Source: Algoriphagus locisalis (lineage in GTDB: Bacteria; Bacteroidota; Bacteroidia; Cytophagales; Cyclobacteriaceae). From it: a stretch of 64,000 bases of DNA. Below the pieces are notes generated by a model. It made no database searches. It was not told the DNA's origin and was given only the letters and a program-made list of their open reading frames with translations. The position numbers and the translations under genes were made by a program. The stretch spans positions 787,625-851,624 of the forward strand of contig NZ_FPBF01000001.1 of assembly GCF_900116615.1 (NCBI RefSeq). The letters run 5' to 3'. This document shows positions 16,703 through 25,144 of the stretch, piece by piece; positions within the stretch are counted from its first letter, which is position 1, and every line of letters begins with the position of its first letter.

Positions 16703-17110
16703 ATGGGAAAACCAATCACAATGATCGAGAGTATCGGTCCTGTCATGAAAGAGAAACTTAGCGCTGCTGGAGTAACGACCGTAGAAGGGCTTTTGGAAAA
16801 AGGAGCTACGAAAGCGGGAAGAAAAGCTATCGCTGATGCTTCTGGTTTAGAAGAGAGTAAAATCTTGGTTTGGGTAAATATGGCTGACCTTTTTAGGGTT
16901 AATGGCATTGCAAGTCAGTTTGCAGAGTTACTAAAAGCTGCAGGAGTGGATACAGTTAAAGAATTGAGAACTAGAAATGCAGAAAATCTGCACGCCGCAT
17001 TGGTGAAAACTCAAGAAGAGAAAGGCTTGACGAGAGTAGTTCCTGCTGCTTCTAAAGTCGCTGACTTTATTGAGCAGGCGAAAGATCTCGAGCCTGTGGT
17101 GACTTATTAA
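16703..17110 (+). CDS. DUF4332 helix-hairpin-helix protein
   Basis: 135-aa cytosolic protein made of two tandem helix-hairpin-helix-like units: MIESIGPVMKEKLSAAGVTTVEGLLEKGAT (about 7-37) and FRVNGIASQFAELLKAAGVDTVKELRTRN (about 56-85). This is the DUF4332 arrangement. Such HhH units bind DNA non-specifically in other proteins; the cellular role is unknown. It is monocistronic, with a strong terminator immediately downstream. Confidence 0.82.
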   Translation: MGKPITMIESIGPVMKEKLSAAGVTTVEGLLEKGATKAGRKAIADASGLEESKILVWVNMADLFRVNGIASQFAELLKAAGVDTVKELRTRNAENLHAALVKTQEEKGLTRVVPAASKVADFIEQAKDLEPVVTY

Positions 17111-17135
17111 TCGTCCTATATTACGCTTAGTATTG

Positions 17136-17171
17136 AAAAAACCTTTTTGCCCTAGGCATCAAGGTTTTTTT
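17136..17171. terminator. Rho-independent terminator
   Basis: AAAAAACCTT (17136-17145) pairs with AAGGTTTTTT (17161-17170) around a 15-nt loop, followed by further Ts, 26 bp after the DUF4332 stop codon. Confidence 0.85.
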
Positions 17172-17200
17172 TGTAGTTTGGTTTTTTAATTCCTTTGAAC

Positions 17201-18733
17201 ATGAGTAAAACAGCAGAGTTTATCACTCACTTGACCGATGGTCAGAACTATAAAAAAGATTCAATTATCCTCGGTACAGGTATTTTAGATGGAGTACCCG
17301 TGACTGGGGCGCAGGTAAAAATTGCCCTGAAAACCATGAACAGACACGGTTTGATTGCTGGTGCAACGGGTACAGGTAAGACCAAAACCCTCCAGGTGAT
17401 CGCGGAGCAACTTGCCCTGAAAGGGGTTCCTTCTGTATTGATGGATTTGAAAGGGGATCTCTCTGGTCTTGCACAGCCCGGTACTGCCAATGATTTTATT
17501 AAAAATAGATCTGAGGTAATTGGAGTTGACTATGAACCGATGGGCTTGCCGATCGAACTCATGTCTATTTCTGACGAAAAAGGAGTCAGGTTAAAGGCTA
17601 CGGTATCAGAATTTGGCCCTGTTCTAATCGCTCAGATACTTGAATTAAACGATACGCAGCAAGGAGTGATTTCTCTTATTTTCCGCTATTGTGATGTAAA
17701 TCATCTTCCTCTAGTGGATCTGAAAGACCTCAAGCGTGTGCTTCAATTCATTACCAATGAAGGTAAAGAAGCTATTCAAAAGGAATATGGCCAGGTTTCT
17801 TCAGCTTCTGTGAATACGATCATGCGTAAAATCATTGAGATGGAACAGCAAGGCGCAGAACGATTTTTTGGCGAAAAATCCTTTGAAGTGGAAGATTTTC
17901 TAAGGACCAAAGATGGCAAAGGAGTAATCTCAGTGATCAGATTGACTGATATTCAAAGCAGGCCAAAACTTTTTTCTACGTTTATGCTAAGTCTTTTATC
18001 AGAGATTTATGAGACTTTTCCAGAGCAGGGTGATGCTGATCAACCTAAGCTTTGTTTGTTTATAGATGAAGCACATTTGGTGTTTTCTAATGCTTCCAAC
18101 GATCTATTGGAGAAAATTGAAGCCATTGTGAAATTGATCAGATCCAAAGGTGTTGGAGTGTATTTTTGTACACAAACTCCCACAGATGTGCCTGATAGTA
18201 TTTTGGGACAATTGGGATTGAAGGTGCAGCATGCGCTGAGAGCCTTCACCGCAAAAGATCGAAAGGCAATTACCAAAACGGCAGAAAATTACCCTGAGTC
18301 ACCTTATTACAATACCTCAGAAGTATTGACCTCCATGGGGATAGGAGAAGCATTGATCACAGCGCTGAATGAAAAGGGAATCCCCACTCCGCTGGCTCAT
18401 ACGCTCGTAAGAGCGCCAATCACCCGAATGGATATTCTGGATGAAGCGGAAATAGATCGTGTGGTAGAGAATTCTGCTTTGGTTTATAAATACAATCAGG
18501 AGTTGGATAGCAAGAGCGCGTTTGAAATCCTGGAAAAGAAAATGAATGAACTGGAGGAAATTCAGAAAAAAGCTGAGATACCCGGGCCTAAAGCAACTAC
18601 AAGCCGCAGGACTACTCAGGACGAATCTCTCTTTGAAGAACTGAGTAAGAACACTATGGTTCGCCAACTGGGTAGAACGATCTTCAGGGAGTTGACCCGA
18701 GGAATTTTGGGTTCATTTACTAGAAAAAGGTAA
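17201..18733 (+). CDS. HerA/VirB4-like ATPase, DUF853 (YjgR) family
   Basis: 510-aa P-loop ATPase, taken from ATG 17201 rather than a TTG two codons earlier. Walker A GATGTGKTKTLQ (about 54-65), Walker B LCLFIDEAH (about 285-293), and an arginine-finger region near KVQHALRAFTAKD are visible. The family (YjgR/DUF853) is widespread and related to HerA helicases and conjugation ATPases, but its biological role is not settled. The C-terminal 60 residues are a charged extension and a helix. Its ancestral relation to DNA translocation is known; a role here is not inferred. Confidence 0.85.
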   Translation: MSKTAEFITHLTDGQNYKKDSIILGTGILDGVPVTGAQVKIALKTMNRHGLIAGATGTGKTKTLQVIAEQLALKGVPSVLMDLKGDLSGLAQPGTANDFIKNRSEVIGVDYEPMGLPIELMSISDEKGVRLKATVSEFGPVLIAQILELNDTQQGVISLIFRYCDVNHLPLVDLKDLKRVLQFITNEGKEAIQKEYGQVSSASVNTIMRKIIEMEQQGAERFFGEKSFEVEDFLRTKDGKGVISVIRLTDIQSRPKLFSTFMLSLLSEIYETFPEQGDADQPKLCLFIDEAHLVFSNASNDLLEKIEAIVKLIRSKGVGVYFCTQTPTDVPDSILGQLGLKVQHALRAFTAKDRKAITKTAENYPESPYYNTSEVLTSMGIGEALITALNEKGIPTPLAHTLVRAPITRMDILDEAEIDRVVENSALVYKYNQELDSKSAFEILEKKMNELEEIQKKAEIPGPKATTSRRTTQDESLFEELSKNTMVRQLGRTIFRELTRGILGSFTRKR

Positions 18734-18770
18734 GAATTATAAAATATTGTTTTTCAACAAACTATAGATT

Positions 18771-19976
18771 TTGGAAATTGGAATAATAGGAGGTGGAGCA
18801 GCCGGTTTTTTTGCTGCAATCTATGCTAGTGGACCGGGGAGAAAGGTGACTATTTTCGAAAAATCGCCCAAGCTTTTATCCAAAGTAAAAATCTCAGGAG
18901 GTGGAAGATGTAATGTCACACATCGACCGATGGAAATTTCCAAATTGGTCAAGAATTATCCACGCGGTGAGAAATTTCTTAAAAAAGTCTTTTCCAAGTT
19001 CAAATCTGAGGACACCATCCACTGGTTTGAAAGTAGAGGAGTGAAACTAAAGTTAGAAGCCGACGGAAGGATGTTTCCTGTCTCGGATTCCTCACAAACT
19101 ATTATTGATGTTCTTCTAAAAGAAGCGCAAAAGCTCAATATTACCATTAGAAAATCTTGCGGTGTAAAGTCAATCCATCCTCAGGGTACTCAATACAAAC
19201 TTGAGACAGAGGCAGGCTTATTTGTGATTGACAAGCTAATAATAGCCACTGGTGGTCATCCAAAACTGGATAGTTATTCCTTTCTCAAAAATCTAAACCA
19301 CAGTGTTTTAGATCCTATTCCTTCACTTTTTACTTTCAATACGCCAAAGGAATCTATCCGTGAGTTGATGGGGCTTTCGGTGACTGATGGAATCGTCAAA
19401 ATAGAAGGTACTAAATTGACTTACCGTGGACCGATTCTAGTGACACATTGGGGAGTAAGTGGTCCAGCAGTTTTGAAATTATCTGCATTTGGTGCGCAAT
19501 GGCTTAAAGATCAGAACTATGTAGCCACTGCCTTGATCAATTGGAATGGAGCGTATGGCGAGGATCAGTTTAATTCCCATATCAAAAGCTACGCACTTGC
19601 GCATCCCAACCGCAAGGTAGAAAGCAATTCGCTTTTTCAGATTCCAGCCAGACTTTGGGAACACCTCACACGACTGGCAGGTATAGAAAATGCACAATTA
19701 TATGGTACACTATCGAAAAAGCAAATCAATAAGTTGGTACAGAATTTATTTTGCTATACTTTGAAAGTCGAAGGAAAAACCACCTTCAAAGAAGAATTTG
19801 TAACTGCCGGGGGAATTGCCCTAAATGAAGTGAACCCGGAAACCTTGGAAAGTAAATATCACCCTAACCTTTACTTTGCCGGGGAAGTCCTGAATATTGA
19901 TGGAATTACCGGTGGCTTTAATTTTCAAGCTGCCTGGTCCACAGGATTTCTTGCTGGCACAGCCTTATCCAACTAA
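18771..19976 (+). CDS. NAD(P)/FAD-dependent oxidoreductase, HI0933/YhiN family
   Basis: 401-aa flavoprotein. It starts with TTG (no in-frame ATG is near) giving MEIGIIGGGAAGFFAAIYAS, a GxGxxG dinucleotide fold at residue 6. KVKISGGGRCNVTHR (about 43-57) and the C-terminal TAGGIALNEVNPETLESK and NIDGITGGFNFQAAWSTG are signatures of the HI0933 family. Its substrate is unknown; the family is conserved across bacteria. The HPt-like gene follows after 5 bp. Confidence 0.87.
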   Translation: MEIGIIGGGAAGFFAAIYASGPGRKVTIFEKSPKLLSKVKISGGGRCNVTHRPMEISKLVKNYPRGEKFLKKVFSKFKSEDTIHWFESRGVKLKLEADGRMFPVSDSSQTIIDVLLKEAQKLNITIRKSCGVKSIHPQGTQYKLETEAGLFVIDKLIIATGGHPKLDSYSFLKNLNHSVLDPIPSLFTFNTPKESIRELMGLSVTDGIVKIEGTKLTYRGPILVTHWGVSGPAVLKLSAFGAQWLKDQNYVATALINWNGAYGEDQFNSHIKSYALAHPNRKVESNSLFQIPARLWEHLTRLAGIENAQLYGTLSKKQINKLVQNLFCYTLKVEGKTTFKEEFVTAGGIALNEVNPETLESKYHPNLYFAGEVLNIDGITGGFNFQAAWSTGFLAGTALSN

Positions 19977-19981
19977 TCCAT

Positions 19982-20332
19982 ATGGAACAAATTTACCCGG
20001 AACTCAATCAGCTTATCTTTGATATGGCTGATGGTGACAAAGAGTTCGAAAAAGAATTAACATTTGCCATCCATAAAGGACTGGTAGAGCTAAAAGAAGT
20101 TTATGCTCAAGGTTCTTTGGAAAAAAATGAAGTTAAACTCCAACAAATTCGCCACAAATTGAAGCCAACTTTGATTATGTTTGAGTTATTTCAAATCACT
20201 GATGAGCTACAAAAAGGCAAGGATATAATTGAAAATGAGGGGTTTGATGGAGTTGCATTCTCTACACATTATGAAAGTCTATTGTGTAAAGTCGAAGAGG
20301 CAATCAAGCGAGTTTTTGAGTTGATCCAATAA
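19982..20332 (+). CDS. HPt-like (histidine phosphotransfer) protein
   Basis: 116-aa all-helical protein. The segment ELTFAIHKGLVELKEVYAQG followed by QQIRHKLKPTLIMFEL matches the HPt pattern in which His of HxLKP/HxLKG is phosphorylated in multistep phosphorelays. No kinase or receiver gene is adjacent, so a partner must be elsewhere. It lies 5 bp after the flavoprotein gene and is probably co-transcribed. The alternative is a simple helical bundle without phosphotransfer; the Gly after LKP is absent. Confidence 0.6.
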   Translation: MEQIYPELNQLIFDMADGDKEFEKELTFAIHKGLVELKEVYAQGSLEKNEVKLQQIRHKLKPTLIMFELFQITDELQKGKDIIENEGFDGVAFSTHYESLLCKVEEAIKRVFELIQ

Positions 20333-20473
20333 AAAAGGAGCTGACACCTGTCGCTCCGCTTTTGAATTTAATTTACCCTATGAAGAATTAACGCTGTAAA
20401 AATACCTCGTTAATTCTTTTTCTATTTTAAGCGAACGTGAACTTCCTGTAAAGCTTCCTATTTTTGAAGTCTA

Positions 20474-21439
20474 ATGAGTATTATCAAATCAACTTACAGT
20501 GGTCCGCCGGCCTATCTTTTCAATGGACACCTGGAAACCATCATTCCCAGTCTTTTCAGAAAAGTATCGGATGTTCACTACGTCAGGGAAAAAATTGATA
20601 CGCCAGATGGGGATTTTTTGAACTTAGACTGGGCAAAGGTGGGTAGTTCCAGACTGCTGATTATCTCTCATGGGTTGGAAGGAGACTCGGAGCGCCATTA
20701 TGTTAGAGGTATGGTTAAGTTGTTTAACTACAGAGAGATAGATGTCCTTGTTTGGAATAATCGTTCATGTGGTGGCGAGATCAATTTAAAACCAATCTTG
20801 TATCATCATGGAGCCAGTTATGATTTGGATTGTACAATTTCCCATGTGCTGAAATCCCATAGTTATGATGAGATTTTTCTTACGGGAATTAGCATGGGAG
20901 GAGCCCAGACCCTAAAGTACTTGGGAGAAAAGGGGAGTGATTTACCTGTTGAAATTAAGAAAGCAGCAGTCTATTCTACGCCCTGTAATTTACTTTCCAG
21001 TGCCAATACACTAAAGGTGCGTGGAAATGCTTTCTATAAAAATAGATTTTTGGGAAAACTAAAGTTAAAAATTAGGGCAAAGGCAGTGCAGTTTCCTGAT
21101 TTGATAGATTTGGAGTTATTGGAAAAAGTCACAGATTTTGATTCTTTCGATACACTTTTCACTGCCAAACTCCATGGTTTTAAAGATGCACAGGATTTTT
21201 ATAAATCCGTCAGCGCAGATAACTGGATGCCTTTTATACAAATCCCAACACTTGTGTTAAATGCCTTGAATGATCCGCTTTTAGGCCCCGAATGCTATCC
21301 GATTGCCTTGGCAGAAAAGACGGAACTACTGACGCTAGAGATGCCAAAAAGAGGGGGACACACTGGTTTTGTGGTAGGTGGCCAGGAGTTTACTTGGGCA
21401 GAACATAGAGTTCAAGAATTCCTTTTAGATCAGGCTTAG
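20474..21439 (+). CDS. YheT-family alpha/beta hydrolase
   Basis: 321-aa esterase-like hydrolase of the YheT/ABHD family. The opening FNGHLETIIPSLFRK and HGLEGDSERHYVRG are family hallmarks. The catalytic triad reads Ser140 in GISMGGAQ, Asp267 in NALNDPLLG and His296 in RGGHTGFV. Cytosolic; the natural substrate is unknown (carboxyl esters are hydrolysed by relatives). Preceded by a 141-bp gap without clear structure apart from a weak hairpin. Confidence 0.9.
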   Translation: MSIIKSTYSGPPAYLFNGHLETIIPSLFRKVSDVHYVREKIDTPDGDFLNLDWAKVGSSRLLIISHGLEGDSERHYVRGMVKLFNYREIDVLVWNNRSCGGEINLKPILYHHGASYDLDCTISHVLKSHSYDEIFLTGISMGGAQTLKYLGEKGSDLPVEIKKAAVYSTPCNLLSSANTLKVRGNAFYKNRFLGKLKLKIRAKAVQFPDLIDLELLEKVTDFDSFDTLFTAKLHGFKDAQDFYKSVSADNWMPFIQIPTLVLNALNDPLLGPECYPIALAEKTELLTLEMPKRGGHTGFVVGGQEFTWAEHRVQEFLLDQA

Positions 21440-21488
21440 ACTTCGGTCTTTTGCTATATTGTCTCCTGAACCATCAAAAGAATTCGAA

Positions 21489-23006
21489 ATGAGAAAACTC
21501 TTTTTCGGCAGCTTGGTACTGCTAGCCTTACTTACATTTTTTCTAATGTGGTATTTCCAATTTGTCCAGTTCAAATTCGGGTATTTTATTCTGGGTATTT
21601 TAGTTGTACTCCTGTTTATAGGGATATATGATATCACACAGAAGACACATGCGATCTTGCGAAACTTCCCTGTGGTAGGACATTTCAGGTATTTGTTAGA
21701 GAAAATAAGTCCTGAAATCCAGCAGTATTTTATTGAGACAAACACAGACGGAAGACCTTTTAGTAGAAATTTGCGCTCCTTGGTTTATCGTAGAGCCAAA
21801 AATGTAAATGACACCCATCCCTTTGGTACACAGAGAGATATCAACGGAGAAGATTACATGGCGCTAAGGCACTCGATTTACGCCGTGCATACCAATGATG
21901 AAGATGCACGCGTGATGATCGGAAATGAAAGTTGTAAACAGCCTTATTCCGCTTCCATATTTAATATCTCAGCGATGAGCTTTGGCTCTTTGAGTTCCAA
22001 TGCGATTACCGCTTTAAACTTAGGCGCAAAAAAAGGCGGATTTTATCATAATACGGGCGAAGGTGGTATTTCTTCTTATCACCGTCAGGGAGCAGATTTA
22101 GTTTGGCAAATCGGAACTGGATACTTCGGTTGTCGTGACGAGCATGGGAATTTTAGTGAGGAGAAATTTGCTGAGAAAGCGAATTGGCCGGAGGTCAAAA
22201 TGATAGAAATCAAGATCTCTCAGGGAGCCAAACCTGGCCATGGTGGCGTATTGCCGGGAGTAAAAAACACTGAAGAAATAGCTGAAATACGTGGCGTGAA
22301 AGCGGGAACAACCATACTTTCTCCACCAGCCCATAGCGCATTTTCAAATCCTATTGAGCTGATTGAGTTTGTTGCTAAACTTCGGGAATTATCGGGTGGA
22401 AAACCTGTGGGCTTCAAGCTTTGCATTGGTAGAACGGAGGAATTCACCGCCATCTGCAAGGAAATGGTCGCCAAGCATACCTATCCGGATTTCATCACCG
22501 TAGATGGGGCAGAGGGTGGCACGGGTGCTGCTCCCTTGGAATTCTCCGATAGTGTAGGATTACCACTGGAGCCTGCACTTATTTTTGTGAGAATGACTTT
22601 GGAGAAATTTCAGATCAGGAACCATATTAAAATTATTGCCTCGGGTAAAGCTATTTCTGCTTTTGCGATATTGAAAAACATCGCCTTTGGAGCAGATTTA
22701 TGCAATTCCGCCCGTGGCTTTATGTTTAGTGTGGGCTGTATTCAGGCACTTAGATGCAATACCAACGACTGTCCCACCGGAGTGGCTACGCAAAGGGCAA
22801 GTTTAGTAAAAGGCCTGGTGATAACTGATAAATCTGAACGCGTCTATAATTTTCATAAAAACACCATTCATGCTGTACAAGAACTGCTTGGTGCTTCTGG
22901 ACATACCCATACCTCGCAATTGAGCGCCAGTGACTTGGTGAAAGGTGATGAGATGATCAAGCTGGCAAATAGGTATCTTCCAGATTCGGTGAATACTCAG
23001 GTTTAA
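21489..23006 (+). CDS. FMN-binding glutamate synthase-like protein, membrane-anchored
   Basis: 505 aa read from ATG 21489; a TTG at 21459 would add ten residues. Two N-terminal transmembrane segments (about 4-22 and 25-48) precede a GltB central/FMN-domain-like barrel. FNISAMSFGSLSSNA, GEGGISSYHR, GAKPGHGG and the Fe-S-type motif GCIQALRCNTNDCPTGVATQ (3Fe-4S cysteines) are conserved. It lacks the amidotransferase domain of true glutamate synthase, so it is the stand-alone GltB-like paralogue common in bacteria with unassigned substrate. It lies 49 bp after the YheT-like gene. Confidence 0.88.
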   Translation: MRKLFFGSLVLLALLTFFLMWYFQFVQFKFGYFILGILVVLLFIGIYDITQKTHAILRNFPVVGHFRYLLEKISPEIQQYFIETNTDGRPFSRNLRSLVYRRAKNVNDTHPFGTQRDINGEDYMALRHSIYAVHTNDEDARVMIGNESCKQPYSASIFNISAMSFGSLSSNAITALNLGAKKGGFYHNTGEGGISSYHRQGADLVWQIGTGYFGCRDEHGNFSEEKFAEKANWPEVKMIEIKISQGAKPGHGGVLPGVKNTEEIAEIRGVKAGTTILSPPAHSAFSNPIELIEFVAKLRELSGGKPVGFKLCIGRTEEFTAICKEMVAKHTYPDFITVDGAEGGTGAAPLEFSDSVGLPLEPALIFVRMTLEKFQIRNHIKIIASGKAISAFAILKNIAFGADLCNSARGFMFSVGCIQALRCNTNDCPTGVATQRASLVKGLVITDKSERVYNFHKNTIHAVQELLGASGHTHTSQLSASDLVKGDEMIKLANRYLPDSVNTQV

Positions 23007-23318
23007 GGTTATCCCGCAAAGGCGCAGAGGCGCAGTTTTAAGTAAATTGGGGATCCAAAACCAGTTTGGCGCAAGTCTACCTGACTTGTGCTGTAGAAAT
23101 TGCAGTCTTCAGACTGCTCTAAAAAAATAATCATAACCCAGCAGTCTGAAGACTGCATTATAATAGGGCAAGTCATGAGAACCAAAGAGTCAGACTATAT
23201 AGTTTATTGAAATTCACTTATACAAAATCCGCGTCGATCTGCGGTGTTTTTCTTCGTTGATCTGCGGGAATTGCAGACTGCTTAAGAGATTTTCCCTCAA
23301 ATTCAATAGTTTTGAACT
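23007..23318. repeat. Intergenic region with nested inverted repeat and REP-like fragments
   Basis: No gene. It contains an 18-bp perfect inverted repeat: TGCAGTCTTCAGACTGCT (23101-23118) and AGCAGTCTGAAGACTGCA (23140-23157), each arm itself palindromic. Fragments resembling dispersed repeats occur at 23010-23036 (CCGCAAAGGCGCAGAGGCGCAG) and 23229-23268 (two copies of GATCTGCGG). The promoter of the downstream aminotransferase lies in the last part. Confidence 0.7.
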
Positions 23319-24467
23319 ATGCCTATTTCATCTAAACTACCCAACGTTGGGACTACGATTTTTACAGTAATGTCCAAGTTGGCAAGTGATTGTGGAGCTA
23401 TAAATCTGTCTCAAGGTTTTCCGGGATTTGATTGTGATCCAGCATTATTAGACTTGGTTACTCAATACATGAATGCTGGACATAATCAATATGCTCCCAT
23501 GAGTGGTGTGCCTATTTTGCGTGAGCGGATTGTCGGAAAAACAAAGTTTATTCACGGTATTGACTTAGATTCAGAAAATGAAGTAACGGTGGTTTCTGGA
23601 GCGACTGAGGCTCTATATGCTGCTGTGACGGCAGTTGTGAAGCTTGGTGATGAAGTGATTCTCTTTGATCCGGCTTATGATAGTTACGCGCCAGCGGTGG
23701 AATTGAATGGAGGAATTCCGGTGTATGTACCACTAGAAATGCCGGACTTCTCAGTGAATTGGGAGCGGGTGAAATCTGCTATCACAGCTAAGACTCGCTT
23801 AATCATGGTGAATACGCCACACAATCCGAGTGGGTATGTTTGGACAAAGGAAGATTTGGCCTCTCTGGCTGATTTGATCCAGGATAAAGATATTTTGGTA
23901 ATCTCTGATGAGGTGTATGAGCATATCACCTTTGATGGAAGGAAGCATTTGTCGCTTTTGACACATTCGCTTTTGAGGTCTAGAACCTTTGTTTGCTGTT
24001 CCTTTGGCAAGACTTTTCATGTTACAGGCTGGAAGATTGGGTATTGTTTGGCACCACCACAACTCACAGCAGAATTCAGGAAAGTTCATCAGTTTTTGAC
24101 TTTTAGTACAGCCACACCTATGCAGTATGCTTTGGCTGAGTATCTTTCCGAACCTTCACTATATTTTGAACTTCCAGACTTTTATCAAAAGAAAAGGGAT
24201 TTGTTCTGTGAGGGATTGAAGGAAACACCTTTTGAATTCACTCCTGCTCAGGGTAGTTTTTTCCAAATGGTTTCTTATGGGCATCTTTCCGATGAATCTG
24301 ATTATGACTTGGCTGTGCGGTTGACCAAGGAAATAGGAGTGGCAAGCATTCCTATTTCGGTGTTTTTCTCTGACAAGAAAGATCACAAGATTCTACGATT
24401 TTGCTTCGCAAAAAATGACCTAGATCTAGCCTCTGCACTCGATAAATTAATTTATTTTAAATTTTAA
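23319..24467 (+). CDS. Methionine/aromatic aminotransferase (YbdL/KAT type)
   Basis: 382-aa class I/II aminotransferase, PLP-dependent. The PLP lysine is in CCSFGKTFHVTGWKIGY, substrate contacts in LSQGFPGFDCD, NTPHNPSGYVWT and SDEVYEH, and the conserved Arg in LRFCFAK. This is the signature of the YbdL/kynurenine aminotransferase group, which act on methionine and aromatic amino acids as part of methionine salvage or sulfur metabolism. Single gene; start chosen at MPISSKLPNVGTTIF. Confidence 0.9.
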   Translation: MPISSKLPNVGTTIFTVMSKLASDCGAINLSQGFPGFDCDPALLDLVTQYMNAGHNQYAPMSGVPILRERIVGKTKFIHGIDLDSENEVTVVSGATEALYAAVTAVVKLGDEVILFDPAYDSYAPAVELNGGIPVYVPLEMPDFSVNWERVKSAITAKTRLIMVNTPHNPSGYVWTKEDLASLADLIQDKDILVISDEVYEHITFDGRKHLSLLTHSLLRSRTFVCCSFGKTFHVTGWKIGYCLAPPQLTAEFRKVHQFLTFSTATPMQYALAEYLSEPSLYFELPDFYQKKRDLFCEGLKETPFEFTPAQGSFFQMVSYGHLSDESDYDLAVRLTKEIGVASIPISVFFSDKKDHKILRFCFAKNDLDLASALDKLIYFKF

Positions 24468-24509
24468 GTGATTGATAAATAATGAGTTAAAATATAGTGT
24501 GTTTTACAA

Positions 24510-24563
24510 CCCTATAAATATTATAGGGAATATAGGAATATAGCATTTTCCATCCTACATTTG
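24510..24563 (+). promoter_or_regulatory. Palindrome and -7 element upstream of the 140-aa ORF
   Basis: CCCTATAA-ATA-TTATAGGG (24510-24528) is an 8-bp-arm palindrome. TACATTTG (24556-24563) fits the TAnnTTTG -7 consensus, 29 bp before the ATG. The palindrome sits where an activator or repressor could act; no clear -33 TTTG is present. Confidence 0.5.
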
Positions 24564-24591
24564 AACTATTATCAATTTAAAACGCACAACT

Positions 24592-25014
24592 ATGAGCGCA
24601 TTACCAAAGAGACAGTTATCATTCTTCGAGCAGGGTGTTGGCTTAGCAACTGGCTTTTCTAAGATTTTAGTTAATCAGCAGGAAATCATTAAGATTTTCA
24701 ATCAGAAATCCGGTATGGTGATGCAGGGTATGTGCAAATTTGAGGAGAATAGTGAAGTGCTTTATCCACTTTTCAAAGGGCTGAGTGAAGCTGGGAAACC
24801 GAAAAGTTTGAATTTGAGGTTTACGTCAGCAGAAAGAGCGGCTTACTTTTATTATCCTGAATCCAGCCAAGCTGAGGTTTCAAAATTTTTTTCCGAACTG
24901 ATTTTGCTGCTTCAAAAAGAAGTGAAATTCAAGAAAGTACTCAAAGAGGTAATAATCAATAGAAACCAGTTCAGGTCTGAGCAATTTTTGCTTCAGAATG
25001 CAATGATGGATTGA
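24592..25014 (+). CDS. Conserved-looking protein of unknown function
   Basis: 140-aa soluble protein not recognised as a known family. It has no signal peptide. MSALPKRQLSFFEQGVGLATGFSKI opens the protein, and the rest alternates hydrophobic and charged residues, with a helical stretch at the C-terminus (KFFSELILLLQKEVKFKKVLKEVIINRNQF). Preceded by a palindrome and a promoter element, and followed by a terminator, so it is an independent, possibly regulated unit. No function is offered. Confidence 0.65.
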   Translation: MSALPKRQLSFFEQGVGLATGFSKILVNQQEIIKIFNQKSGMVMQGMCKFEENSEVLYPLFKGLSEAGKPKSLNLRFTSAERAAYFYYPESSQAEVSKFFSELILLLQKEVKFKKVLKEVIINRNQFRSEQFLLQNAMMD

Positions 25015-25062
25015 GAGAGAAATTAACAAATCATTACTATTAACTAATATTGGGACAGTCCG

Positions 25063-25082
25063 AAGGGATTTGTCCCTTTTTC
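25063..25082 (+). terminator. Rho-independent terminator
   Basis: AAGGGA (25063-25068), TTTG loop, TCCCTT (25073-25078) followed by Ts, after the 140-aa ORF. Confidence 0.7.
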
Positions 25083-25144
25083 ATTTGAATTCCCCTAAGA
25101 AAAAGCAATTTTTGCAGGGCTTTTAACACCAATTATTTTTGCTG

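Noticed and set aside
20333..20361. Hairpin GGAGC/GCTCC after the HPt-like gene
   Set aside because: The stem is only 5 bp with a long loop and a broken T-run; too weak to call as a terminator.
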